Source of the DNA: Streptomyces sp. DH41 | GTDB lineage: Bacteria > Actinomycetota > Actinomycetes > Streptomycetales > Streptomycetaceae | DNA length: 64,000 bases | Direction: 5' to 3' | Assembly: GCF_029813785.1 (NCBI RefSeq) | Contig: NZ_JARVKY010000010.1 | Location: 186,001-250,000, forward strand | Shown: positions 15,821-24,288 of the stretch, in pieces | Numbering within the stretch: the stretch's first letter is position 1 | How the letters are laid out: each line of letters begins with the position of its first letter | Translations under genes and position numbers: made by a program | The notes under the pieces: model-generated | The model's input: only the letters and a program-made list of their open reading frames with translations | What the model was told of the DNA's origin: nothing | The model's database searches: none

Positions 15821-17173
15821 ATGTCCGTGATCACCGCGCCCGCCCCCATGCCGCCCGCCTACGACTCCGGCGACACCGCCTGGATGCTGGCTGCGGCGGC
15901 CATGGTGCTGCTGATGACCCCCGCCCTCGCCTTCTTCTACGGCGGCATGGTCCGCACCAAGCACATCCTGGTGATGCTCAAGATGAGCTTCGCCTCGCTG
16001 TGCTTCGTGACCATCCTCTGGTACATCGTCGGGTACTCACTCGCCTTCGGCCCGGACGTCGGAGGCGCCGGCCTCATCGGGAACCTCGACCACGCCTTCC
16101 TGCGCGGCATCGATCCGAACACCCTGTCCGGGTCCATCCCGACCTACGTGTACGCCACCTTCCAGATGGGCTTCGCCATCGTCACGGTGGCGCTGATCAG
16201 CGGTTCCATCGCCGGCCGGGTCAAGATGCGGGGGTGGCTGGTCTTCTCGGCGCTGTGGCTGCTGATCGTGTACGTGCCGATCGCGCACTGGGTCTTCGAC
16301 ACGGAGAACGGCTGGATCACCCAACACCTGGGCGCGCTGGACTTCGCCGGCGGCCTGCCGGTGGAGCTCAACTCCGGCATCGCCGGGCTGGCCGCCGCCC
16401 TGGTCATCCGAGGACCGGCGGACTTCCGGCGCAAGGAGCCGAGGCCCAACAACATCCCCCTGGTCATGATCGGTGTGGCGCTGCTCTGGTTCGGCTGGCT
16501 GGCCTTCAACGCCGGGTCGGCCGTCCGCGACACCGGCACCGCCGCCACGGCCTTCATCAACACCCAGCTCGGCGCGGCCGGCGCGATGGTCACCTGGCCG
16601 CTGGTGGAGTACTGGCGTACCCGGCGGGTCACCATGATGGGCGTGGGCTCGGCGGCCGTGGCCGGCATGGTGGCCATCACCCCGGCCTGCGGCGAGATCG
16701 ACCCCACCGGCGCGCTGGTGACCGGACTCGTCGCCGGCGCCGTCTGCGCGTACGCCATCACCCTGAAGTACCGGCTGAACGTCGACGACACCCTCGACGT
16801 GGTCGGTGTGCACGGCGCGGGCGGCCTGGTCGGCCTGATCATGGTCGGCCTGTTCGCCACGGCCGAGGTCAGCGGCAAGAAGGGTCTCTTCTACGGGGGC
16901 GGCGGCTCCCTGCTCTGGAAGCAGATCGTCGCCATCCTCGCCGTGGCCGCGTTCTCCTTCGTCCTGACCTGGATCCTCGCCAAGCTCGTGGACGTCGTCG
17001 TCGGTTTCGCCGACGAGGAGACGTACGACGCCGTACCGGGTGAGGACGAGGAACGCGCCTACGACTTCCGCACCGCCGAACGCCTGGACGCCCTCGCGGG
17101 CGGCGACCGGGGCCCCGACCGGGAGACACTGGCCGAGATCCAGCGGCTGCTGCGGGACCGCCGGGAGGGCTGA
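15821..17173 (+). CDS. Ammonium transporter (Amt/MEP family) with Glu in place of first pore histidine
   Basis: 450 residues with eleven expected membrane helices. WMLAAAAMVLLMTPALAFFYGGMVR is the typical first helix and FQMGFAIVTVALISGS lines the entry. In canonical AmtB the first pore histidine sits in DFAGGxVVHxxxG. Here the segment reads DFAGGLPVELNSG, placing Glu182 where that His is expected. The second pore histidine is kept as His331 in VVGVHGAGGLVG. Some fungal Mep proteins have the same Glu-His arrangement. The soluble tail (about 405-450) is acidic. Lying behind ureD it probably recaptures ammonia lost during urea hydrolysis. Confidence 0.92.
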   Translation: MSVITAPAPMPPAYDSGDTAWMLAAAAMVLLMTPALAFFYGGMVRTKHILVMLKMSFASLCFVTILWYIVGYSLAFGPDVGGAGLIGNLDHAFLRGIDPNTLSGSIPTYVYATFQMGFAIVTVALISGSIAGRVKMRGWLVFSALWLLIVYVPIAHWVFDTENGWITQHLGALDFAGGLPVELNSGIAGLAAALVIRGPADFRRKEPRPNNIPLVMIGVALLWFGWLAFNAGSAVRDTGTAATAFINTQLGAAGAMVTWPLVEYWRTRRVTMMGVGSAAVAGMVAITPACGEIDPTGALVTGLVAGAVCAYAITLKYRLNVDDTLDVVGVHGAGGLVGLIMVGLFATAEVSGKKGLFYGGGGSLLWKQIVAILAVAAFSFVLTWILAKLVDVVVGFADEETYDAVPGEDEERAYDFRTAERLDALAGGDRGPDRETLAEIQRLLRDRREG

Positions 17174-17314
17174 GGGGACCGGGCGCCGGCGGTGCGACCC
17201 CGGAGGCCGCCGCCGGCCCGTCCCTCGCATGTCCCTGGCGTCACACGATCTTCGAGGACGCGTCGCGGACCCGTTGACAGCCGCGCGCGGTGGACCGAAA
17301 CTCTGCGCAGCGAC

Positions 17315-17332
17315 GGTGAAAGAAATTTCACC
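17315..17332. promoter_or_regulatory. Inverted repeat upstream of pobA (site 1)
   Basis: GGTGAAA-GAAA-TTTCACC is a perfect 18-base inverted repeat 78 bases before the pobA start. Its GGTGA...TCACC half-sites recur in the second repeat at 17349. A TTGACA at 17274-17279 lies upstream and may be the -35 element. Confidence 0.55.
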
Positions 17333-17348
17333 ACGCGAACAACAGGGC

Positions 17349-17369
17349 GCGGTGAGTGAAGCTCACCGC
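17349..17369. promoter_or_regulatory. Inverted repeat upstream of pobA (site 2)
   Basis: GCGGTGAG-TGAAG-CTCACCGC is a perfect 21-base inverted repeat 41 bases before the start, sharing GGTGA/TCACC half-sites with site 1. Together they look like paired operators. Confidence 0.55.
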
Positions 17370-17409
17370 CCACCGTGACGGCAACGACGCCAATCGAAGG
17401 GAACGACCG

Positions 17410-18603
17410 ATGCGCACCACCGTCGGCATCATCGGGGCCGGCCCCGCCGGACTCCTCCTCGCCCGGCTGCTCCACAACGCCGGGATCGACTCGGTCGTCC
17501 TGGAGAGCCGCGACCGTGCCTACGTCGAGCGGCGGCAGCGCGCCGGAATCCTGGAGCAGGGCACCGTGGACGTCCTGCGCGCGGCCGGGGCCGGGGAGCG
17601 GATGGACCGCGAGGGCCTGCCCCACGACGGCATCGAGCTGAGGTTCGCCAAGCGGCGCCACCGCGTCGACTTCCCCGCGCTCACCGGCGGCAGGTCCGTC
17701 ATGGTCTACGCCCAGACCGAGGTCTGCAAGGACCTCATCGCCCTCCAGCTGAAGGACGGCGGACCGCTGCTGTTCGAGGCCGAGGCGCTGGCCGTGGAGG
17801 GCGCGGAGACCGACCACCCGCGCGTCCGCTTCCGGCGTGGCGGCGCCGAGGGCGCGGAGGGCACGGAGGAGGTCCTGGAATGCGACTACGTCGTCGGCTG
17901 CGACGGCTTCTGGGGCGTGGCCCGGGCGGCGGTCCCGGCCGGACCGGTCCGCATCTTCGAACGGACATACCCCTTCGGCTGGCTCGGCATCCTCGCCGAC
18001 GTCGCCCCCTCGCACGACGAACTGGTCTACGCCCGCCACGACCGCGGCTTCGCCCTGCTCTCCATGCGCTCCCCGTCCGTCTCCCGCCTCTACCTCCAGG
18101 TGCCCGCCGACACGGACGCCGAGAGCTGGAGCGACGAGGAGATCTGGGCCGAGCTGGAACGCCGCTTCGAGACCGACGACGACTGGGTCCTGCACCGGGG
18201 CCCGATCACCCAGAAGTCCGTCACCCCCATGCGCTCCTACGTCCACGAGCCCATGCGGCACGGCCGCCTCTTCCTGGCCGGCGACGCCGCGCACATCGTG
18301 CCGCCCACCGGTGCCAAGGGCCTCAACCTCGCCGTCGGGGACGTCGTCACCTTCGCCCGCGCGCTGGCCCACCGCACGGAGACCGGCTCCGACGACCTCC
18401 TCGACGCCTACTCCGAGACCTGCCTGCGCCGCGTCTGGCAGGCCGAGCGCTTCTCGTACGACATGACGACCCTCCTGCACCGCGCCCCCGACGCCACCCC
18501 CTTCGAGAACCGGCTCCAGCTCGCCCGGCTCGACCGGATCGCCTCCTCCCGCGCCGCCGAGACCGACCTGGCCGAGGCCTACACCGGTTTCCCGATCGGG
18601 TGA
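17410..18603 (+). CDS. pobA: 4-hydroxybenzoate 3-monooxygenase
   Basis: 397 residues, the family length. IIGAGPAGLLLARLL is the FAD-binding GxGxxG start, ERRQRAGILEQGTVD is characteristic of PobA, CDYVVGCDGFWG is the DG motif, and LFLAGDAAHIVPPTGAKGLN is the second FAD motif. It hydroxylates 4-hydroxybenzoate to protocatechuate with FAD and NAD(P)H, feeding the beta-ketoadipate route (ring-cleavage genes are not in this window). GAAGGGAAC precedes the ATG. Control is probably through the two inverted repeats upstream; the regulator gene is not adjacent. Confidence 0.93.
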   Translation: MRTTVGIIGAGPAGLLLARLLHNAGIDSVVLESRDRAYVERRQRAGILEQGTVDVLRAAGAGERMDREGLPHDGIELRFAKRRHRVDFPALTGGRSVMVYAQTEVCKDLIALQLKDGGPLLFEAEALAVEGAETDHPRVRFRRGGAEGAEGTEEVLECDYVVGCDGFWGVARAAVPAGPVRIFERTYPFGWLGILADVAPSHDELVYARHDRGFALLSMRSPSVSRLYLQVPADTDAESWSDEEIWAELERRFETDDDWVLHRGPITQKSVTPMRSYVHEPMRHGRLFLAGDAAHIVPPTGAKGLNLAVGDVVTFARALAHRTETGSDDLLDAYSETCLRRVWQAERFSYDMTTLLHRAPDATPFENRLQLARLDRIASSRAAETDLAEAYTGFPIG

Positions 18604-18771
18604 ACGGGCACCCGGCCGCCCGCCTGCCCCGCCGGTGAGGGGAATCACGGATCCGCGTAGCGTGTTGTCCGGCAGGAGCAGGGAAAGATCCTCCCCAAGC
18701 AGTAGGGTCATTCCTTTGCCGTTCTATTACTCTTGAGCCAAGGCTGCGTCGTGTGGCCATGGAGGAGTGAA

Positions 18772-19683
18772 ATGAGGAGCAGAAACCCGGTCTTCTCGCG
18801 ACGGGGGTTCAGCCGCGACAACGGCTACGCGGGCTTCAACGCCGCGCCGCAGGCCGGGGGCCCCGCCGTCGCCACGCAGGGCAACCCGTACGCGCAGGGC
18901 GCTCCGTACGCCCAGCCCGCCGGCAACCCCTACGCGCAGAACCCGTACGCCCAGCAGGACCAGCAGTACGGCGCGCCGCCGCAGGCGCCGGCCACCACCG
19001 GCCGCATGACGATGGACGACGTCGTCATCCGGACGGCGAGCACGCTCGGCGTGCTCGTGGTGACGGCCGCGCTCGCCTGGGCGCTGCTGCCCGTGGACGA
19101 CGCCAACATCGGCCGTTCCATCGGTGTCGGTGTCGGTGCCGCGCTCGTCGGCATGGTCCTGGCGCTCGTCCAGTCCTTCAAGCGCAAGGCCTCGCCGGCG
19201 CTGATCCTGACGTACGCGGCGTTCGAGGGTGTCTTCCTCGGCGTCATCTCCAGCGTCGTCGACAACCGCATCGCCGACGGCGCGGCCATGCAGGCCGTGA
19301 TCGGCACGATGGCGGTCTTCGCCGGTGTGCTGATCGCGTACAAGGCCGGCTGGATCCGCGTCAACCGCCGTTTCTACGGCTTCGTGATGGCGGCCGCGCT
19401 CGGCTTCGTCTTCCTGATGATGGTGAACCTGCTGTTCGCCGTCTTCGGCGGCGGTGACGGCCTCGGCTTCCGCAGTGGCACCCTCGGTGTCGTCTTCGGC
19501 ATCGTCGGCGTCATCCTCGGCGCCTGCTTCCTGGCCATGGACTTCAAGCAGGTCGAGGACGGCCTGGCCTACGGCGCCCCGCGCGAGGAGGCCTGGCTCG
19601 CCGCCTTCGGTCTCACGCTGACGCTGGTGTGGCTGTACCTGGAGTTCCTGCGGCTGATCGCGATCCTGAACAGCAACGACTAG
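18772..19683 (+). CDS. BAX inhibitor-1/YccA family membrane protein
   Basis: 303 residues from the ATG at 18772, with GGAGGAG 5-6 bases upstream. Residues 1-85 are a soluble region rich in NPYAQ/GAPYAQ repeats. Seven membrane segments follow, such as TLGVLVVTAALAWALLP, GAALVGMVLALVQSF, MAAALGFVFLMMVNLLFAVF and VFGIVGVILGACFLAMDF. The last segment (AFGLTLTLVWLYLEFLRLIAIL) is typical of the TMBIM/YccA family, proposed to be calcium-leak or stress proteins. Its physiological role in Streptomyces is not established. A bidirectional hairpin follows. Confidence 0.85.
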   Translation: MRSRNPVFSRRGFSRDNGYAGFNAAPQAGGPAVATQGNPYAQGAPYAQPAGNPYAQNPYAQQDQQYGAPPQAPATTGRMTMDDVVIRTASTLGVLVVTAALAWALLPVDDANIGRSIGVGVGAALVGMVLALVQSFKRKASPALILTYAAFEGVFLGVISSVVDNRIADGAAMQAVIGTMAVFAGVLIAYKAGWIRVNRRFYGFVMAAALGFVFLMMVNLLFAVFGGGDGLGFRSGTLGVVFGIVGVILGACFLAMDFKQVEDGLAYGAPREEAWLAAFGLTLTLVWLYLEFLRLIAILNSND

Positions 19684-19727
19684 CGACGTCCGCCGCTGAC
19701 CGGCGACGGTCGGTGACGGCCGGCACA

Positions 19728-19762
19728 CGAAGGGCCCCGGGCTTCGAGCCCGGGGCCCTTCG
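19728..19762. terminator. Bidirectional hairpin terminator
   Basis: Perfect 15-base arms (19728-19742 and 19748-19762, CGAAGGGCCCCGGGC) with a 5-base loop, between the convergent BI-1 gene and the DUF4287 gene. Confidence 0.9.
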
Positions 19763-19786
19763 TCGTCGTCAGGCAGGCCGGCGCTT

Positions 19787-20017
19787 CTAGCGCAGCTTGC
19801 GCGCGGCCCTTCTCAGGTCGTACTCGTGGATGATCGCCTTCGCGTGGCCGTACGCGAGGTCGTGTTCGTGACGGAGCCAGCTGACCTTCTCCTCGAAGCG
19901 GAAGAGGGAGGGGCCGTCCTCGACGGCGCGCAGCCAGTCGGAGATCTCACGACCGGTGCACTGGGGGATGCGGGCGAGCATGTTGCGATGGGTCTCCTCG
20001 GAGAAGACGTGGGACAT
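19787..20017 (-). CDS. DUF4287 domain protein
   Basis: 76 residues with GGAGG 5 bases before the ATG. The sequence FRFEEKVSWLRHEHDLAYGHAKAIIHEYDLRR matches the short DUF4287 pattern (lysine-Val-x-Trp-Leu, then gly-His-Ala). The family is small, soluble and of unknown function, and is common in actinobacteria. It is divergent from the small gene at 20121 and ends against the hairpin at 19728. Confidence 0.8.
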   Translation of the reverse strand: MSHVFSEETHRNMLARIPQCTGREISDWLRAVEDGPSLFRFEEKVSWLRHEHDLAYGHAKAIIHEYDLRRAARKLR

Positions 20018-20083
20018 CGGCGCCTCCGGGCGAAAGGGTATGTAAGCCGGTCCTTCAGGTCACCGTGCCTGAGCGTTTGCCCG

Positions 20084-20121
20084 TTGGCAACAGTCCCGGA
20101 GGGGCGCGTACGCTCGCGCCG
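20084..20121 (+). promoter_or_regulatory. Leaderless promoter of small gene
   Basis: TTGGCA (20084-20089), 19 bases, TACGCT (20109-20114), 6 bases, then the GTG at 20121. The TANNNT-N6-start layout suggests a leaderless transcript. Confidence 0.5.
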
Positions 20122-20432
20122 TGGTTGATACGACGCCTTTGACCCGAGCCGTGGACGACTTCGCCGACCGGTTGCGGGCCGCCCCGCAGAGCAGGCTGCA
20201 ACGCGGGGCCGCCGCCGAGGCGCTGGAGCTGGCCAGGGAGCTGGCCCGGCGCGCCCAGCTCGTGGAGGAACCGGGGACGGAGCCGCGCGAGATGCCGGAC
20301 GCGGGGATGTTCGCCGCCGCCGACCAGATCGTCGTCGCCGCGCACGATCTGGCCCTCGTACTGACGGACGAGGGTCAGGTGGAACAGGCGGTGGGGCTGG
20401 TGGAGGAGGCCCGCAAGCGGGCCGGGGTCTGA
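20121..20432 (+). CDS. Small conserved hypothetical protein
   Basis: 103 residues from GTG, predicted all-helical: LTRAVDDFADRLRAAPQSRLQRGAAAEALELARELARRAQL (in parts) and MFAAADQIVVAAHDLALVLTDE. No catalytic motif, signal peptide or membrane segment is seen. It is conserved among Streptomyces from memory, with no known function. The start is supported by the leaderless promoter pattern. It converges on the gene ending at 20476 with only 43 bases between stops. Confidence 0.7.
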   Translation: MVDTTPLTRAVDDFADRLRAAPQSRLQRGAAAEALELARELARRAQLVEEPGTEPREMPDAGMFAAADQIVVAAHDLALVLTDEGQVEQAVGLVEEARKRAGV

Positions 20433-20475
20433 TCGCCCCCGACCACCGGCGTGACCAGAGGCGTGACCGGCGTGA

Positions 20476-21294
20476 CTAGAGGGACGCGATGACGCGGTCC
20501 GCCAGGATGTACACGTTCTCCTCGCCGCAGGCGAAGGTCAGCGTGTAGGCGCCGGAGATCCCCGAACCGCCGAGCAGGTACGGCGTCCTGCCCGCGCCCA
20601 GCGCGGCGGCCAGGCGCTCCGCGGTCTCGCGGTGTCCCGGGGTCATGCACAGGGTGGTGCCGTCGGCGAAGACGTACACGTCCAGCGTGCCCAGCGGGCC
20701 CGGACGGACGTCCGCCAGCGCGACGCTCGACTCGGCCAGTTCCTCGAGGGTGGCGACGGTGCGCTCGTGGTCGCCCACGGCCGGTGCCGGGTTCGGTACG
20801 AAGTCCGGGTGCGAGGGGTGCCGGCGGCGGGCGGCGGCCAGCTCGGCGGACTCCCTGGGGCCCGCGTCCACCGCGTCCACCGCGTCCACCGCGGACGGTT
20901 CGCCGGTGTCCGTACCGGGCTCCGCCACCGGCTCCAGGCCCACGAGGTCGGCCTGGCGGGGCAGGAACAGCTCGCTGTCGGACAGGCCGAGCAGCAGGGG
21001 CGCGTCCGAGGCGTCCCGGGAGTCCTGGGCCGCCCAGAAGGCCCGCGCCTCGGCGAGCTCCCGCTCGCGCTCCTCGGCGAGCGCCTCCGCGACGGCGGCG
21101 CGTATCTCCTCGGCGTCCGCGCCGCCGCGGGCGGCGGGTACCCGGCCCCGCGTCGACGCGGCGCGGCTCTCGGCCAGCTCGGCGCGCAGCGCCGCCACCT
21201 GGCGGCGCAGCACCAGAATGCTGCGCAGGACGGCGACGCCCACGGCGCCGGTGGCGGCCGTGGTGAGCAGCAGGGCGATCGGCATGGCGCTCAC
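20476..21294 (-). CDS. Membrane-anchored hypothetical protein with coiled coil
   Basis: 272 residues from a GTG with GGGAG upstream. An N-terminal helix (ALLLTTAATGAVGVAVLRSILVL) anchors it. A coiled-coil region of about 60 residues follows (RRQVAALRAELAESRAA, AEEIRAAVAEALAEERERELAEA). A Val-Asp-Ala linker lies near residue 140. A C-terminal globular domain reads LDVYVFADGTTLCMTPGHRE, YLLGGSGISGAYTLTFACGEENVYILADRV. No function is known; the architecture suggests an envelope protein with a cytoplasmic C-domain. Confidence 0.7.
   Translation of the reverse strand: MSAMPIALLLTTAATGAVGVAVLRSILVLRRQVAALRAELAESRAASTRGRVPAARGGADAEEIRAAVAEALAEERERELAEARAFWAAQDSRDASDAPLLLGLSDSELFLPRQADLVGLEPVAEPGTDTGEPSAVDAVDAVDAGPRESAELAAARRRHPSHPDFVPNPAPAVGDHERTVATLEELAESSVALADVRPGPLGTLDVYVFADGTTLCMTPGHRETAERLAAALGAGRTPYLLGGSGISGAYTLTFACGEENVYILADRVIASL
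20864..20890. repeat. Triplicated 9-bp unit GCGTCCACC
   Basis: Three perfect copies encode Val-Asp-Ala three times in the linker of the preceding gene. Confidence 0.8.
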
Positions 21295-21490
21295 TGACGT
21301 ACTCCCGGTTCAAAGTCGACCCCCGACTTCCTACATCAGCTTGAAGGGAGGACTAACCGTCTGTCAGTGCGTAACGTCACGAAACGGACAGGACTTTGGG
21401 CCTGGACGGTGGGGGTGTGGCTGGTCTGACCTGCGTAAATCAAGGGGTCTGGAGAGGTAGGTCACATCCTGGGGCAGATTGGGTCACAAA

Positions 21491-21529
21491 ACGGCCCGGA
21501 ACCCTGGGGCGAGCGGGGTTCCGGGCCGT
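21491..21529 (-). terminator. Terminator downstream of thiolase gene
   Basis: Perfect 14-base arms ACGGCCCGGAACCC/GGGTTCCGGGCCGT around an 11-base loop, 49 bases past the thiolase stop. Confidence 0.85.
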
Positions 21530-21577
21530 GGTGTCACGGGGGGTCCGCAGGGGACTACTGACGGTCCCTCGGTGATG

Positions 21578-22798
21578 TCAGCTCAGGCGCTCGATGACCA
21601 TGGCCATGCCCTGGCCGCCGCCGACACACATGGTCTCCAGGCCGAACTGCTTGTCGTGCCACTGGAGGGAGTTGATGAGCGTGCCGGTGATGCGGGCGCC
21701 GGTCATGCCGAAGGGGTGGCCGACGGCGATGGCGCCGCCGTTGACGTTCAGCTTCTCCAGCGGGATGCCCAGCTCGCGGTAGGAGGGGATGACCTGCGCG
21801 GCGAACGCCTCGTTGATCTCGGCCAGGTCGATGTCGTCGATGGTCAGCCCGGCGCGGGACAGCGCCTGCTTGCTCGCCTCGACCGGGCCCAGGCCCATGA
21901 TCTCGGGGGAGAGGCCGGAGACGCCGGTGGAGACGATGCGGGCGAGCGGGGTCAGGCCCAGCTCACGGGCCTTGGTGTCGCTCATGATCACGAGGGCGGC
22001 GGCGCCGTCGTTGAGCGGGCAGCAGTTGCCGGCGGTGACCAGGCCGTCGGGACGGAAGACGGGCTTGAGGCCCTGGACGCCCTCCAGGGTGACGCCGGCG
22101 CGGGGGCCGTCGTCCTTGGAGACCACCGTGCCGTCCGGCAGCGTGACCGGGGTGATCTCGCGCTCCCAGAAGCCGTTCTTGATGGCCTCCTCGGCGAGGT
22201 TCTGCGAGCGGACGCCGAACTCGTCCATGTCCTGCCGGGTGACGCCCTTGGCGCGGGCGAGGTTCTCGGCGGTCTGGCCCATCGCGATGTACGGGTCGGG
22301 GACGAGGCCGTCCTCGCGCGGGTCGTGCCAGGTGGTGCCCTCCTGCTGGGCGACCTCGGCGGTGCGCGCCTCGGCCTCGGCGAAGAGGGGGTTGCGGGTG
22401 TCCGGCAGGCTGTCGGAGTTGCCCTTGGCGAACCGGGAGACCATCTCGACGCCGGCCGAGATGAAGACGTCGCCCTCGCCGGCCTTGATGGCGTGCAGGG
22501 CCATGCGGGAGGTCTGCAGGGACGAGGAGCAGTACCGGGTGACGGTGCAGCCGGGCAGGTGGTCCATGCCCATCTCGACGGCGACGATCCGGCCGAGGTT
22601 GTTGCCCTGCTCGCCGCCGGGCAGGCCGCAGCCGAGCATCAGGTCGTCGATGTCCCGGGGGTCCAGCTCGGGGACCTTGGCGAGGGCGGCCTGGATGATC
22701 GTGGCGGCGATGTCGTCGGGGCGCAGGTCCTTGAGGGAGCCCTTGAAGGCGCGGCCGATGGGGGAGCGGGCGGCTGAGACGATCACGGCTTCGGGCAT
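21578..22798 (-). CDS. Acetyl-CoA acyltransferase (thiolase)
   Basis: 406 residues. The ATG at 22798 is chosen over the adjoining GTG because GGAG sits 8 bases before it. RYCSSSLQT carries the nucleophilic Cys90, NVNGGAIAVGHPFGMTGAR the catalytic His, and ETMCVGGGQGMAM the second Cys. Thiolases cleave 3-ketoacyl-CoA or condense acetyl-CoA in fatty-acid oxidation and related routes. No beta-oxidation partner is adjacent. An AAGCGCTT palindrome about 100 bases upstream may be a TetR-type operator. Confidence 0.93.
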   Translation of the reverse strand: MPEAVIVSAARSPIGRAFKGSLKDLRPDDIAATIIQAALAKVPELDPRDIDDLMLGCGLPGGEQGNNLGRIVAVEMGMDHLPGCTVTRYCSSSLQTSRMALHAIKAGEGDVFISAGVEMVSRFAKGNSDSLPDTRNPLFAEAEARTAEVAQQEGTTWHDPREDGLVPDPYIAMGQTAENLARAKGVTRQDMDEFGVRSQNLAEEAIKNGFWEREITPVTLPDGTVVSKDDGPRAGVTLEGVQGLKPVFRPDGLVTAGNCCPLNDGAAALVIMSDTKARELGLTPLARIVSTGVSGLSPEIMGLGPVEASKQALSRAGLTIDDIDLAEINEAFAAQVIPSYRELGIPLEKLNVNGGAIAVGHPFGMTGARITGTLINSLQWHDKQFGLETMCVGGGQGMAMVIERLS

Positions 22799-22897
22799 CA
22801 CGGCTCCAGTGGCATGAGAAGGGGCGGCTGCTGGGGAAGTTACCCGGACGTATGGCCTGGGTCACGGGTGCGGGGGTGTGACATGGACCGCAACTTT

Positions 22898-22911
22898 CTA
22901 AGCGCTTGCTT
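22898..22911. promoter_or_regulatory. Palindrome CTAAGCGCTTGCTT upstream of thiolase
   Basis: An AT-richer element with the perfect 8-base core AAGCGCTT (22900-22907) sits 102 bases before the thiolase start. Similar AAGCGCTT cores occur in operators of TetR-type regulators of acyl-CoA metabolism. The assignment is inference. Confidence 0.4.
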
Positions 22912-23012
22912 TTGCCCCGGCGCTCGGGCGGTCCCGTATGCGGAGGTTGTGCGCGGGGCGCTCAGGGCGGCGCTCAGGGCGGGTGCTTGCGGTAGACGCT
23001 GAGGGCGGGTGT

Positions 23013-23035
23013 TCCTGGGGGGTGCGCCCCCAGGA
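23013..23035 (-). terminator. Hairpin terminator of SGNH hydrolase gene
   Basis: TCCTGGGGG/CCCCCAGGA arms with a 5-base loop, 28 bases past the stop. This is a common Streptomyces terminator type. Confidence 0.7.
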
Positions 23036-23062
23036 CCCGCTTCGGTCCGGACGGCCTCGTCC

Positions 23063-24085
23063 TCAGACGCCGGACGGGCTGGTGGGTTCCGTCTCCGCCA
23101 CCCGGCGCCGCCGCCGGCGCTTGAGCAGCGCCCAAGGCCCCCGCGGCCCCGTGGGCATCGCCGCCGCGACCTCCGTGCCCGCCTCCGACGCGGCCTCGGC
23201 CGCCGCCCGCGCCACCGGCAGGAAGCCCTCGCGGCGCAGCGCGTCGGGACGCTCCTCGTCGGCCGGCCACAGGCCGAGCGCGGCGCACACCGACGGCAGT
23301 ACCGCCATCGCGGCCGTGGCGTACCCCTCGGCGGAGGGGTGGTAGTTGTCGGGGCCGAACAGCTCCCGCGGGTTCTGCGCGAACTCCGGCCCCAGCAGAT
23401 CACCCAGTGAGACCGTGCGCCCGCCCTGCTCCACCGCGCCGATCGTCTGCGCCGCCGCCAGCTGCCGCGAGGCCCGCCGGGCCACCCAGCGCAGCGGCTG
23501 CCGCACCCGCTCGATGGTGCCCAGGTCCGGACAGGTGCCGACGACCACCTCCGCGCCGGCCGTGCGCAGCCGCCGTACCGCCCCCGACAGGTACCGGACC
23601 GAACGGGTGGGCGGCATCCGGTGCGTGACGTCGTTCGCCCCGATCATGATCACGCAGATGTCGGGCACCAGGCCCGGATCCGCGAGCACCAGCGCCACCT
23701 GCCGGTCCAGGTCGTCCGAACAGGCCCCCGGCGCCGCGACCGACCCCAGCTCCACCGGCCGCTCCGCCACCGCCGCGAGCCCCGACGCCAGCAGCGCCCC
23801 CGGCGTCTGCCCGGCCCGGCGCACACCCTGCCCGGCCGCCGTGGAGTCGCCCAGCATCATCAGCCGCAGGGGCGGCCCACCGACGGTCGGCAGCGAGTCG
23901 CCGTACAGCCCCCGCGCGTTCGGCACCCGTTCGGGTCCGCCGACACCCACCCGGCGCCTGGCCAGCTGCACCTCCGCCAGCAGCAGACCGACCGTGGCCG
24001 CACCGGCCAGCCCGATGCCGCCGCCGCCGTACGCCGCGCCGGCCGCGATCCGCCGGGCCACCCTCGCCCTCGACATACTCGTCAT
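23063..24085 (-). CDS. SGNH/GDSL-type hydrolase, membrane-anchored or secreted
   Basis: 340 residues from the ATG at 24085 (a second ATG follows at 24076). A hydrophobic segment at about 17-38 (GGGGIGLAGAATVGLLLAEV) is a signal or anchor. LMMLGDSTAAGQG holds the catalytic Ser81 (block I), GANDVTHR is block III, and DNYHPSAEGYA supplies the Asp and His of block V. The C-terminus is basic (LLKRRRRRR). Such enzymes are extracellular esterases or lipases; the substrate is unknown. It is divergent from the cystathionine beta-synthase gene with 203 bases between starts. Confidence 0.85.
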   Translation of the reverse strand: MTSMSRARVARRIAAGAAYGGGGIGLAGAATVGLLLAEVQLARRRVGVGGPERVPNARGLYGDSLPTVGGPPLRLMMLGDSTAAGQGVRRAGQTPGALLASGLAAVAERPVELGSVAAPGACSDDLDRQVALVLADPGLVPDICVIMIGANDVTHRMPPTRSVRYLSGAVRRLRTAGAEVVVGTCPDLGTIERVRQPLRWVARRASRQLAAAQTIGAVEQGGRTVSLGDLLGPEFAQNPRELFGPDNYHPSAEGYATAAMAVLPSVCAALGLWPADEERPDALRREGFLPVARAAAEAASEAGTEVAAAMPTGPRGPWALLKRRRRRRVAETEPTSPSGV

Positions 24086-24288
24086 ACGTCGCCGCCACCT
24101 CCTCCAACCCGTACACCCAGTGCTTGCCCCGTACGGACGGTCGCCCAATCTCAACGGGGTGTGAACGACCGTCACGGGGTAGGGAGCGGGCCGGCGGGAC
24201 GTCGGCTTGCCCGGCGGATTCCCGCCGCCAGGCCATAGGCTGGCCGAACCGATAACGACCACCTCTTTTGCAGCATCCGGAGACCACG

